In this document: positions 1 through 6,755 of the stretch, piece after piece
Layout: every line of letters begins with the position of its first letter
How positions within the stretch are numbered: position 1 is the stretch's first letter
Notes under the pieces: generated by a model
What the model was told of the DNA's origin: nothing
What the model saw: the letters and a program-made list of their open reading frames with translations, nothing else
The model's database searches: none
Translations under genes and position numbers: made by a program
Assembly: GCF_017853185.1 (NCBI RefSeq)
Contig: NZ_JAFMJZ010000017.1
Span: 1-34,760 of the forward strand
From: Mycolicibacterium sp.
GTDB lineage: Bacteria > Actinomycetota > Actinomycetes > Mycobacteriales > Mycobacteriaceae
DNA: 34,760 nt
Reading direction: 5' to 3'

Positions 1-245
1 GACCACGGTGCGTAGGTCTGCCAGGGCGTAGGCGAGAACAAGTAGGTGTTCGTCAGTCCGAGAGTCTCGATCAGTTGGGAGATAGGGCTGTCGAAGGCCG
101 CCAGTGCAACCCCGGCAGACACCGACGGCACCGGAATCACCGGCACTCGCAGATGTTGCATAGTGACCGGGGTCATGGCAATCGCGCTCACCCCCACGAC
201 TGCCGCCGTACCCGCGATCAGATGCGACCGTAACGAGATTTGCAT
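1..245 (-). CDS. Exported hypothetical protein, N-terminal part (cut by window edge)
   Basis: An open frame runs from an ATG at 245 to the left edge with no stop, giving about 81 residues. It starts MQISLRSHLIAGTAAVVGVSAIAM, written here only as evidence of a short basic start followed by an Ala/Val hydrophobic stretch, i.e. a signal peptide or membrane anchor. A Pro/Val-rich section and a segment with FDSPISQLIETLG follow. A purine-rich site (GGGGAAG) lies 5 nt before the ATG and supports the start. The N-terminal style resembles mycobacterial exported proteins that begin with a short LxxxLxAGxA anchor, and is loosely like the two proteins at 25991 and 27945. No function can be assigned because most of the gene is missing. 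The opposite strand has a shadow frame over the same bases, but it lacks a ribosome-binding site and protein-like composition. Confidence 0.7.
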   Translation of the reverse strand, partial: MQISLRSHLIAGTAAVVGVSAIAMTPVTMQHLRVPVIPVPSVSAGVALAAFDSPISQLIETLGLTNTYLFSPTPWQTYAPW

Positions 246-257
246 GGTTCTTCCCCT

Positions 258-300
258 TTGCTGAGCGTTGCCGAGGACGCTACCTCAGCAAGATTTTTTT
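258..300. other. Hairpin with T7 run upstream of the left-edge gene
   Basis: TTGCTGAG (258-265) is the exact complement of CTCAGCAA (284-291). An inner stem AGCGT (264-268)/ACGCT (277-281) can form instead of the last two outer pairs. On the plus strand the hairpin is followed after GA by seven T residues (294-300), so it looks like an intrinsic terminator for plus-strand transcription entering from the left. On the minus strand it lies just before the ribosome-binding site of the left-edge gene and could be a leader hairpin. Which role is real cannot be told here. Confidence 0.45.
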
Positions 301-459
301 CAGGCGCATCGGCTGATTATCGCCATCGGGGATTTCGCCCAACCGTCTCACATCTCTCGTTCTGAGTTTCGCGTAAGTCGGTGCCGAGGTGCCGGGGCTT
401 GGGCGGTAGCCGCGGTTGCTCGATCCGACTGCACAGGAGGCTGCTGGACTCCGGCGGTT

Positions 460-900
460 TCAGAACGGTGCACTTGTCAAGCTCCAATGGTTGCCGAATG
501 AGTCGTGCCAGTAGGACAGTCCGCTCAGCGATGAGAGGGCCAGTGCTAATCCTCGGCCTTGTTCGGACATCTCGTCCGGCATACCTGCGGACATGAGGTT
601 GACCTCGGCAGGATGACCGTCATCGACGAAGTCGACCTGAACGCGGTTGGTGTTCAACTCGATTTCCAGGTTGAGGCGCGTGGCTTTGCTGTGCTCAAGG
701 ATATTTCCAGCGACTTCGGCGACCGCGATACCGACTTCAAGGCGCACGCGTCGTGGCACCTGCTCGTTACGCGACCAGAATGCGTCGAGGGCGGCCTGAA
801 TCATGTCGAGCGTTGTTGGCCCGATGACTAGCTCCACCGCCGCTCCGCCCGTCCCACTTGAATCTGTCGACACCATCAGGTGGGCGCAACAATCCGACAT
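460..900 (-). CDS. RsbW-like anti-sigma factor / serine kinase (HATPase_c)
   Basis: A 146-residue protein with the GHKL ATPase fold of RsbW/SpoIIAB-type kinases. The N box is visible as AEVAGNILEHS (E62, N66, H70), the Mg/ATP-lid region as VDDG (93-95), and the glycine-rich G2 box as EQGRGLAL (113-120). Proteins of this family bind a sigma factor or another target and phosphorylate a STAS-domain antagonist. The neighbour upstream on the same strand is a PP2C phosphatase of the type that reverses this phosphorylation, with an unknown 204-aa gene between them. A 142-bp gap separates it from the 204-aa gene, so it may have its own promoter. The ATG at 900 is the only start in the open stretch apart from an internal ATG at 876; AGGAG lies rather far upstream. 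No sigma factor or STAS gene is seen nearby, so the target is unknown. Confidence 0.85.
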   Translation of the reverse strand: MSDCCAHLMVSTDSSGTGGAAVELVIGPTTLDMIQAALDAFWSRNEQVPRRVRLEVGIAVAEVAGNILEHSKATRLNLEIELNTNRVQVDFVDDGHPAEVNLMSAGMPDEMSEQGRGLALALSSLSGLSYWHDSFGNHWSLTSAPF

Positions 901-1042
901 ATTCGACCATTCGCCTAAAACTCCTACAACCTAGCGGCTTCAGTGGCAGTAGAAAGGGACTCGTTGCAAATTTTTGGTTCTGATAGCGACGAGCCACCAT
1001 CCGAAGTGCCGGACTTTCACCGGGAACGCGCACAGTCGACGA

Positions 1043-1657
1043 TTAGCCACCTAGGCGTTTGGTGACGAGCGGTCGCAATTCAGCGTCCACTTCGCGGTCG
1101 GTCCAGATCCGCTCGACTCGCTCCGTCGGCCCCTCGTTGACGAAGTCGTGGAGTTCCTGAAGGAAGTATCCGGTCTCTCGAACCCAGCCCGGGCCGAGCT
1201 TGGCTTCCCACCAGCACAACAGCCCACTCTCTTCGCAGACGCCGCCCACGTCATCGGCCTCCGGACCGGTCCAGAACGCGAAGTAGTCGCGTAGGTCCGA
1301 TTCCGGTTCGGGATCACCGTCGTGCATCGCGACGTATTCCTGATGCCAGGCGATGGCGTCACCGACCTGGCGCGGCGCGACACCCAGCGTTCCGATCGCG
1401 AGCAGGCGCACCTGATGACGCATGGCGGATTCGTGCTCGCGCAGGCACTGATTCCAGACCGCGTTCACGACACCGGTCTGCGGGTCGTCGCTGAGGTTCC
1501 AGTTGTAGACCTCGGCGAACTCCGCCAATGTCGCGTCGGCGAGAGTCAATGCGGTTGCGTCGTAGTCGATCACCGCATAGGGATAGAGGAACTCGCGCCG
1601 GCGCTGCCGGTCGGGCCGGCGCGGCAGCGGCTGTATCGGATCGCGGATTCGGGCCAC
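1043..1657 (-). CDS. Hypothetical protein of unknown family, coupled to PP2C gene
   Basis: A 204-residue soluble protein with a basic, Pro/Arg-rich first 25 residues and an acidic, aromatic-rich remainder (for example FLYPYAVIDYD, LLCWWEAKLGPGW, DYFAFWTGPEADD). I see no signal peptide, membrane segment or family motif that I recognise. The start is a GTG at 1657, one base after the TGA stop of the PAS-PAS-PP2C gene (1659-1661), so translation is probably coupled. Sitting between a PP2C phosphatase and an RsbW-like kinase, it may be a partner, sensor or substrate of that switch; this is inference from position only. Its base composition is like that of its neighbours, so recent transfer is not suggested. 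Confidence 0.75.
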   Translation of the reverse strand: MARIRDPIQPLPRRPDRQRRREFLYPYAVIDYDATALTLADATLAEFAEVYNWNLSDDPQTGVVNAVWNQCLREHESAMRHQVRLLAIGTLGVAPRQVGDAIAWHQEYVAMHDGDPEPESDLRDYFAFWTGPEADDVGGVCEESGLLCWWEAKLGPGWVRETGYFLQELHDFVNEGPTERVERIWTDREVDAELRPLVTKRLGG

Positions 1658-1658
1658 T

Positions 1659-3209
1659 TCAGGGGAAAGTCAGCAGGACCAGGGCGCAGTCGTCATCGAA
1701 TTCCCCACTCGGACTGAGCATTCTGAGTCGGGCGATGAGGTCATCGAGTGACCAGCCGGGTTGTCCGGCCACTTCGGCACACAGACCGACGAAGTCGATC
1801 TGCGAAAACGGGCTGTCGGACAGTTCGAATGCCCCGTCGCTGTAGAGCAGGACCTGACCGCCGGCGGGCACGGTGTAGGAGTCACCGGTGTAGACGGTGT
1901 CGGCGAACATTCCGACCGGCCTGCACGGGGTGGACAAGCTTGTGGCCGTGATCCCGTTTCCGTCGCGGTTGAGGGCAAGCGCGGGCGGATGGCCCGCACT
2001 GGCGTAACGCAGTGTCCGGGTCGAAAGCTGATAGACGCCGTACCACATGGTGAAGTAGGTGTCCCCCTGCTCGCTCATCTGGAACAGGCCGTTGAGCTTG
2101 TCGAGCACCTGATCCGGATTCAGCAGAGTCTCGTTGGGCAGCGAGCCGGATCGGACGAGGTTGTGCACCGACATCGACAGCAGTGCCGGCCGGATTCCGT
2201 GCCCGGACACGTCGATCAGGTACATCTTGAGATGGTCATCGTCGAGCCACCGGTAATGGAATCCGTCGCCGCCGAGATCGAGCGAAGGCAGATAGCGCGA
2301 CGACACCTCGACCGGCCCGTGCAGATCGCCGGGAAGGATTGATGCCACATATTCTGCGGCGCTTCGCATTTCGGCTTGCAGACGTTGGGCGAGAATGCGG
2401 TTCTCTCGCTCTCGCTGCGCCAGCAACTCACGTGCCGCCACCTCGTCGCTGATGTCGACGCCCTGGGCGACGAGATACTGGATCTCACCGTCCACGTCGC
2501 GCAGACAACTCACCGAGAGATCGACCCAGAACAGGTGACCGTCGGCGTGGATGTGCTGCTTCTCGACGCGATAGGTCTCGATCCGTCCGGCGATCAGATC
2601 CTCGGTGCTTTTCAGATCGGTGTCGAGGTAGCTGGCCGGAGTCATCTCCTGCCAGGTCTTGGTCCTCATGGTTTCTTCGTCATAGCCGAACAGTTCGCAC
2701 AGCGCCCGGTTGACCACTTCCATCTTGCCGTCCGGGGTTACCAGTGCCATTGCGACGTTCGAGGTCTCCATCAGCCGGCGGAAGCGGGCGTCCGCTTCGG
2801 CCTGCTTGGCGCGCGCCTCCACCTGCTCGGTGATGTCGATGATCTGACCGAAGAGGTACTCCACCGCACCGGTTGAATCACGGAGACAGCTAGCCGACAG
2901 ATCGATCCAGATCAGGTGCCCGTCGGCATGGATGTGTTGCTTGATGATCCGATACGTGTCCAGACGGCCGGCGAGGAGATCCGCGATGTTCTTCAGGTCG
3001 ACTTCCATGTACCTGGCAGGCGTCATCTCCTGCCAGCTCATCGCCTTCAGGGTCTGCTCGTCGTACCCCATCATCTCGCAGAAGGCCTGGTTGACCACTT
3101 CGAACTTGCCGTCGGCGGCGGCAAGGACCATGCCGACGTTGGAGGTCTCCATCAGCCTGCGAAAGCGGGCATCCCCCGTGGCCGTCACACCGATGATTCT
3201 GACACGCAT
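1659..3209 (-). CDS. PAS-PAS-PP2C (SpoIIE/RsbU-type) serine phosphatase
   Basis: A 516-residue signalling phosphatase. Two PAS sensor domains lie at about 14-133 and 141-258. They are near duplicates at a 127-residue offset: ARFRRLMETSNV recurs at 14 and 141, and KQHIHADGHL recurs at 90 and 217. A short helical linker (about 258-290) leads into a SpoIIE-type PP2C domain (about 300-516). The metal-binding acidic motifs are all present: GGDG (313-316), DVSGHG (333-338), SAGHPP (404-409), YSDG (456-459) and FDDD (504-507), so the enzyme should be active. Such proteins dephosphorylate STAS anti-anti-sigma factors in response to a signal sensed by PAS. No transmembrane segment is seen, so it is cytosolic. 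It heads a minus-strand group with the 204-aa protein and the RsbW-like kinase. The ATG at 3209 is used; a GTG seven codons further in is possible. Confidence 0.92.
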   Translation of the reverse strand: MRVRIIGVTATGDARFRRLMETSNVGMVLAAADGKFEVVNQAFCEMMGYDEQTLKAMSWQEMTPARYMEVDLKNIADLLAGRLDTYRIIKQHIHADGHLIWIDLSASCLRDSTGAVEYLFGQIIDITEQVEARAKQAEADARFRRLMETSNVAMALVTPDGKMEVVNRALCELFGYDEETMRTKTWQEMTPASYLDTDLKSTEDLIAGRIETYRVEKQHIHADGHLFWVDLSVSCLRDVDGEIQYLVAQGVDISDEVAARELLAQRERENRILAQRLQAEMRSAAEYVASILPGDLHGPVEVSSRYLPSLDLGGDGFHYRWLDDDHLKMYLIDVSGHGIRPALLSMSVHNLVRSGSLPNETLLNPDQVLDKLNGLFQMSEQGDTYFTMWYGVYQLSTRTLRYASAGHPPALALNRDGNGITATSLSTPCRPVGMFADTVYTGDSYTVPAGGQVLLYSDGAFELSDSPFSQIDFVGLCAEVAGQPGWSLDDLIARLRMLSPSGEFDDDCALVLLTFP

Positions 3210-3274
3210 GACACCAAAGCCGCAGGCCCGAAAGACTCATCGCCGGTTTCGATACCGTCCCAGCGCAGTGCGTC

Positions 3275-3312
3275 TAATCTCGAGCAAATACCACCACGAT
3301 CCAGGAGGACAC
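3275..3312 (+). promoter_or_regulatory. -10 box and strong ribosome-binding site for the 72-aa gene
   Basis: TAATCT (3275-3280) fits the mycobacterial TAnnnT -10 box. A near-perfect Shine-Dalgarno sequence AGGAGG follows at 3302-3307, 6 nt before the ATG at 3314, which predicts efficient translation. No convincing -35 box is seen. Confidence 0.45.
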
Positions 3313-3313
3313 C

Positions 3314-3532
3314 ATGGCTTTCGATCCCAAGGACGCACTCAACGCGGCCAAGGAAGTTGCGGCCCACGCCGTCGGCAAGTCCGCCGAGATGGTGGAGAGC
3401 GCCGGCAAGGTGATCAAGGGCGACATCGCCGGGGGCGTCAGCGACATCGTCCAGGACGCCACCGAGATCGCCGCCCATGCCGTCGGCAAGGCCAAGGAAG
3501 TTCTGCACGGCAAGGACGACGCCGGCAAGTAA
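3314..3532 (+). CDS. Small Ala/Lys-rich amphipathic protein, function unknown
   Basis: A 72-residue protein with no Cys, Trp or Tyr, rich in Ala, Lys, Val, Asp and Glu. It contains an internal repeat: AAHAVGKSAEMVE at about 16-28 and AAHAVGKAKEVLH at about 53-65. Both copies would form amphipathic helices, joined by KVIKGDIAGGVSDIVQDATE. This resembles small stress-related helical proteins (CsbD-like or MT0933-like in style), but I cannot assign a family. The strong AGGAGG site and charged C-terminus (KDDAGK) suggest an abundant soluble protein. It stands alone on the plus strand, divergent from the PP2C gene and convergent with corA, whose stop is only 6 bp away. Confidence 0.8.
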   Translation: MAFDPKDALNAAKEVAAHAVGKSAEMVESAGKVIKGDIAGGVSDIVQDATEIAAHAVGKAKEVLHGKDDAGK

Positions 3533-3540
3533 CCGGCGTC
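3518..3540. terminator. Hairpin spanning both stop codons of convergent genes
   Basis: GACGCCGG (3518-3525) and CCGGCGTC (3533-3540) are perfect complements around a 7-nt loop that holds the TAA stop of the 72-aa gene. The right arm overlaps the TGA stop of corA (complement of 3539-3541). There is no T run on either side, so if it terminates it does so as a GC-rich hairpin in both directions. Confidence 0.5.
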
Positions 3541-4540
3541 AGAGCCAGTCGCGTCGCCTGAACCCGAGATAGAGCGCCACCGAGGTCAGCACCGATACGA
3601 CGGCACTGGTGAGCACACCCCAGTCATTGCCGTACCCCGGGTACGGAATGTTCTGCCCGAACCAGCCCGTCACCAGGGTCGGCACCGCGATGATCGCGGC
3701 CCAGCCGGTGAGCTTCTTCATGATCGTGTTGAGCCGCGCATCCTGCAGCGACAGGTTGGTCTCGAACACCGTGGTGACCATGTCACGCAATGAGTCGGTC
3801 CACTCCGAGGCCCGGATGACGTGGTCGTAGAGGTCGTAGTACCAATTGGTCAGTTCGCCTGTGTCGGTCCCCTCGACGCTGCGGCGCATCACGGTGTTGA
3901 CCACCTCGCGCATCGGCAGCACTACCCTGCGCAGTTCGACGAGTTCCTTGCGCAGCCGATAGGTGTCGCGCTGTAGTTGCCGGTTCTGGGATTTGTCGTC
4001 GAACAGGTTGTCCTCCAGCGACTCGATGGCGTCGTCGAGTTGCTGGATGGTGTCGAAGTGGCCGTCGACCACCACGTCGAGAACGCCGTGCAGCAACGCC
4101 GGACTCCCCCTGCGCAGCAGATCGGCGTTGTCATCCCAGCGGCGGACCACTTCGGTGATGTCGAAAACCGGCTTGGCCGAATCGGTTTCGTGCCGGACGG
4201 TCACCACGGCGGTGGGCAGCACGAAGATCGAGAGTTTTGACAGCAGCAACCGGGACTCGATCGACCCCGGGATCTGCGGCCCCAGCGCGGTGGCATAGAC
4301 GGTCACTACGGTGTGATCGGCGTAGCGGGTTGCTTTGGCGCGCACATTGTGGTCGACAACGTCGGCGACCGCGCGCTGATCGAAACCGAGTTCGTCGGCG
4401 AGTTGCTCGAGTTGTGCACGGTCGGGGTTGCACAGATCGGCCCACACCAGGCCATCAGACTCATGCAGATGTTCGGAGACGTCCGCAAGCGGGAAGTCCT
4501 CGACCTTCAGCCGGCCGTCGACCCACAGCCGGGTGCGCAC
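3539..4540 (-). CDS. corA: CorA-family divalent metal transporter
   Basis: A 333-residue protein with the CorA layout: a large cytosolic alpha/beta domain (1-about 240), a long helix (about 240-276) and two C-terminal transmembrane segments (about 277-294 and 307-327) ending in a basic tail RRRDWL. The signature at the pore mouth is normally GMN; here it reads GQN (295-297), followed by IPYPGYG. GxN variants are known in the superfamily, so selectivity for Mg2+ is not certain. The GTG at 4540 lies 17 nt after the stop of the universal stress protein gene on the same strand, so the two are probably one transcript. No good ribosome-binding site precedes the GTG, which fits coupled translation. 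The 3' end meets the small 72-aa gene. Confidence 0.9.
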   Translation of the reverse strand: MRTRLWVDGRLKVEDFPLADVSEHLHESDGLVWADLCNPDRAQLEQLADELGFDQRAVADVVDHNVRAKATRYADHTVVTVYATALGPQIPGSIESRLLLSKLSIFVLPTAVVTVRHETDSAKPVFDITEVVRRWDDNADLLRRGSPALLHGVLDVVVDGHFDTIQQLDDAIESLEDNLFDDKSQNRQLQRDTYRLRKELVELRRVVLPMREVVNTVMRRSVEGTDTGELTNWYYDLYDHVIRASEWTDSLRDMVTTVFETNLSLQDARLNTIMKKLTGWAAIIAVPTLVTGWFGQNIPYPGYGNDWGVLTSAVVSVLTSVALYLGFRRRDWL

Positions 4541-4557
4541 GGCGACCGCAGAAACGG

Positions 4558-5004
4558 CTAGCCCGTCGTGTGGACGATCAGGACGTCGGTCTTGGAACGG
4601 CGCGCGACGTTGGCCGGCACCGAGCCGAGCAGCCGGCCGGCGATCGTGTTCAACCCGACGTTGCCGATCACCAGCAGGTCGGCGCCCACCTCTTCGGCGA
4701 GCTCGACGAGGGCGTCCACCGGGGCGCCCACGATGGCGCGCTCCTCGACCTCGTTGGCGCCCGCGGCCTTGGCACGCTCCGCGGCGTCGTGGAGCAGGTC
4801 GTAGATGGGGGCGTTGCCCTGCATCTTGTAGCCCTCGTCCTTGAGGATGTCAGCGGCGCGTGCGTCGCCGGGGGCGGGCAGATAGGCGGTCGCCACGATG
4901 ACCTTCGCGCCCGACCCGGAGGCGAGCTGACCGGCGCGGTCGACCGCGCGCAGCGAGGAATCCGATCCGTCGGTTCCGACGACAACGGTCTGGTATCCGC
5001 CCAT
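4558..5004 (-). CDS. Universal stress protein (Rv1636-like, cAMP/ATP-binding UspA domain)
   Basis: A 148-residue single-domain UspA protein that closely matches what I recall of M. tuberculosis Rv1636 (TB15.3), including DARAADILKDE and NVGLNTIAGRLLGSVPANV. The nucleotide-binding motif G-2x-G-9x-GS is present (G114, G117, G127-S128), as is the N-terminal VVVGTDGSDSS. Rv1636 homologs are reported to bind cAMP with high affinity and act as cytosolic cAMP buffers; that role is inferred here from similarity. The ATG at 5004 is preferred because GGAGGG lies 5-6 nt upstream; the same frame stays open further upstream but without conserved sequence. It is followed by corA and diverges from the mannosyltransferase gene across 191 bp. 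Confidence 0.93.
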   Translation of the reverse strand: MGGYQTVVVGTDGSDSSLRAVDRAGQLASGSGAKVIVATAYLPAPGDARAADILKDEGYKMQGNAPIYDLLHDAAERAKAAGANEVEERAIVGAPVDALVELAEEVGADLLVIGNVGLNTIAGRLLGSVPANVARRSKTDVLIVHTTG

Positions 5005-5177
5005 TCCAACCCTCCAGTAACTGATTGCAACGCCAACCCCGAACACTAACGCCTCCGGACCGCCAGAGGACCCGAATCGGCGACAGCGCGCCTCCGCCGC
5101 GGCGGGTGGGGATCGGTTTGACGAGCACAAATCCGGCTGCAGAAGTGCCCAGGTGACCTGCGCAACAGACCGGCGGA

Positions 5178-5195
5178 TAGCGTCAATTTCCGAAA
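5178..5195 (+). promoter_or_regulatory. -10 box for near-leaderless capA-like transcript
   Basis: TAGCGT (5178-5183) fits TAnnnT and would place the transcript start at about 5190, only 6 nt before the ATG at 5196. No Shine-Dalgarno sequence is present before this ATG, which fits a leaderless or nearly leaderless mRNA. Confidence 0.4.
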
Positions 5196-6755
5196 ATGAC
5201 CATCTCGACACGTGAAACCCGGCCCGCGGTCGTACCCGCCGCCCCGCCGCCAGCGCCGCGCCGGTGGGACTCCGGACTGATCGCGCTGCTGACCATCGTG
5301 CTGAGCGCCGCGGGTGCCGCACGACCCTCGTTGTGGTTCGACGAGGCGGCGACGATCTCGGCCGGCACCCGTTCGGTGCCCGAACTCCTGCGGATGGTCG
5401 GGCACATCGACGCCGTCCACGGCGTGTACTACCTGCTGATGCACGGCTGGTTCGCGGTGTTTCCGGCCACCGAGTTCATGTCCCGGCTGTCGAGTGCGAT
5501 CGCGGTCGGAGCAGCGGCCGCCGGGGTGGTGGTGCTGGGACGGCAACTGTCCACCCGCCAGGTCGCAGTGACCGCCGGACTGGTGTTCGCGATCCTGCCC
5601 CGGGTCACCTGGGCGGGCATGGAGACCCGGTCCTATGCGCTGACGATGGCGGCCGCGTTGTGGCTGACGGTGTTCTGCGTGCGGGCGGCGCGCCGCAATC
5701 GCAAAGTCTTGTGGTGCGGCTACTTCGCACTCCTGGTGGCCGCGACGCTGCTCAATGTCTTCCTGGTGCTGATCATTCCGGTCCACGCCGTTGCGGTGGG
5801 CGTGTGCGCAGGCAGACGGGCGCTGCGAGATTGGGCAGTGGCCGCGGTCGCGGCCGTCGGCGCGGTGACGCCGTTTCTGATGTTCACCCAGACCCAACTG
5901 TTCCAGGTCCGGTGGATCTCGCCACTGCAGGCGGGCACGGCCGTCAAGATCGTCCAGGACCAGTACTTCGACCGCGCGGTGCCGTTCGCGGCGCTCGCCG
6001 GCGCCATCCTGCTGGCCGGCGGCGTCGAACTGTGGCGGCGAGGCACTCCGGCAAGCGTCCGACCGGCCCGGCTCGCCGTGATCGCGATCACCTGGATGGC
6101 CGCCCCGACCGCGGCGCTGCTGCTCTATTCGGCGGTGCGGCACCCGGTCTACTACCCGCGCTATCTGTCGTTCACCGCGCCGGCCATCGCGCTGCTGCTC
6201 GGGCAGTGCGTCGTCGCGGTCGGTCGCGGCCGGGTGGGCGTCACGGCGATCCTGGCCGCGTTGACGGTCGCGGCGGCGCCCAATTACCTGGCTCAGCGCG
6301 GTCCGTATGCGAAGGAGCACATGGACTACAGCCAGGTTGCCGACGTCATCGAGCGCTACGCGGCCCCCGGGGACTGCCTGGTGCTGGACAACTCGACGAC
6401 GTGGAAGCCTGGTCCGATCCGCCCACTGCTCGCCGCCCGCCCCGCCGCGTACCAGAGACTGCACGATTATGGCCGGGGGCGAACGGCGATCCAGCGAAAC
6501 ATGCTGTGGGACAGCCATATCGCGATCTGGGCATGGGCGGACAAGATGCCCGACTGTCCCGCGCTGTGGACGATCACCGAACGGGATCCGAGCCGGCCCG
6601 ACCATGAGAGCGGACCGTCCCTGCCACCGGGCCCGCGCCTCGGGCGGGCGATGGCCTACCAGGTGCCGAGCCGGTTCGGCTTCCACGTCGTGGAGCGCTG
6701 GCAGTTCAGCTTCGCCCAAGTCACCAAGTCGGAAGGGTTAGTTCGCGGGGCCTAG
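5196..6755 (+). CDS. capA: Membrane GT-C mannosyltransferase, Rv1635c/CapA-like (LAM mannose capping)
   Basis: A 519-residue polytopic membrane protein of the GT-C glycosyltransferase type. About ten hydrophobic segments fill residues 28-370. The acidic motif SLWFDEA (46-51 region, D49-E50) lies in the first extracytoplasmic loop, as in polyprenyl-phosphate-sugar-dependent enzymes. The C-terminal 150 residues are soluble and probably face the periplasm. Its position beside the Rv1636-like gene and opposite in strand matches Rv1635c, the polyprenyl-phosphomannose-dependent enzyme that adds the first mannose cap on lipoarabinomannan. A different GT-C substrate cannot be excluded. The gene converges with the 866-aa repeat protein; the two stops share the tetranucleotide CTAG at 6752-6755. 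Confidence 0.72.
   Translation: MTISTRETRPAVVPAAPPPAPRRWDSGLIALLTIVLSAAGAARPSLWFDEAATISAGTRSVPELLRMVGHIDAVHGVYYLLMHGWFAVFPATEFMSRLSSAIAVGAAAAGVVVLGRQLSTRQVAVTAGLVFAILPRVTWAGMETRSYALTMAAALWLTVFCVRAARRNRKVLWCGYFALLVAATLLNVFLVLIIPVHAVAVGVCAGRRALRDWAVAAVAAVGAVTPFLMFTQTQLFQVRWISPLQAGTAVKIVQDQYFDRAVPFAALAGAILLAGGVELWRRGTPASVRPARLAVIAITWMAAPTAALLLYSAVRHPVYYPRYLSFTAPAIALLLGQCVVAVGRGRVGVTAILAALTVAAAPNYLAQRGPYAKEHMDYSQVADVIERYAAPGDCLVLDNSTTWKPGPIRPLLAARPAAYQRLHDYGRGRTAIQRNMLWDSHIAIWAWADKMPDCPALWTITERDPSRPDHESGPSLPPGPRLGRAMAYQVPSRFGFHVVERWQFSFAQVTKSEGLVRGA

Noticed and set aside
268-596. Short plus-strand frames of 71-77 aa before the RsbW-like gene
   Set aside because: No start signals, no protein-like composition, and partial overlap with the real minus-strand gene.
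5046-6719. 557-aa minus-strand frame opposite the mannosyltransferase
   Set aside because: Arg/His/Gln-rich composition typical of an antisense shadow; the plus strand has clear membrane segments and the GT-C motif.
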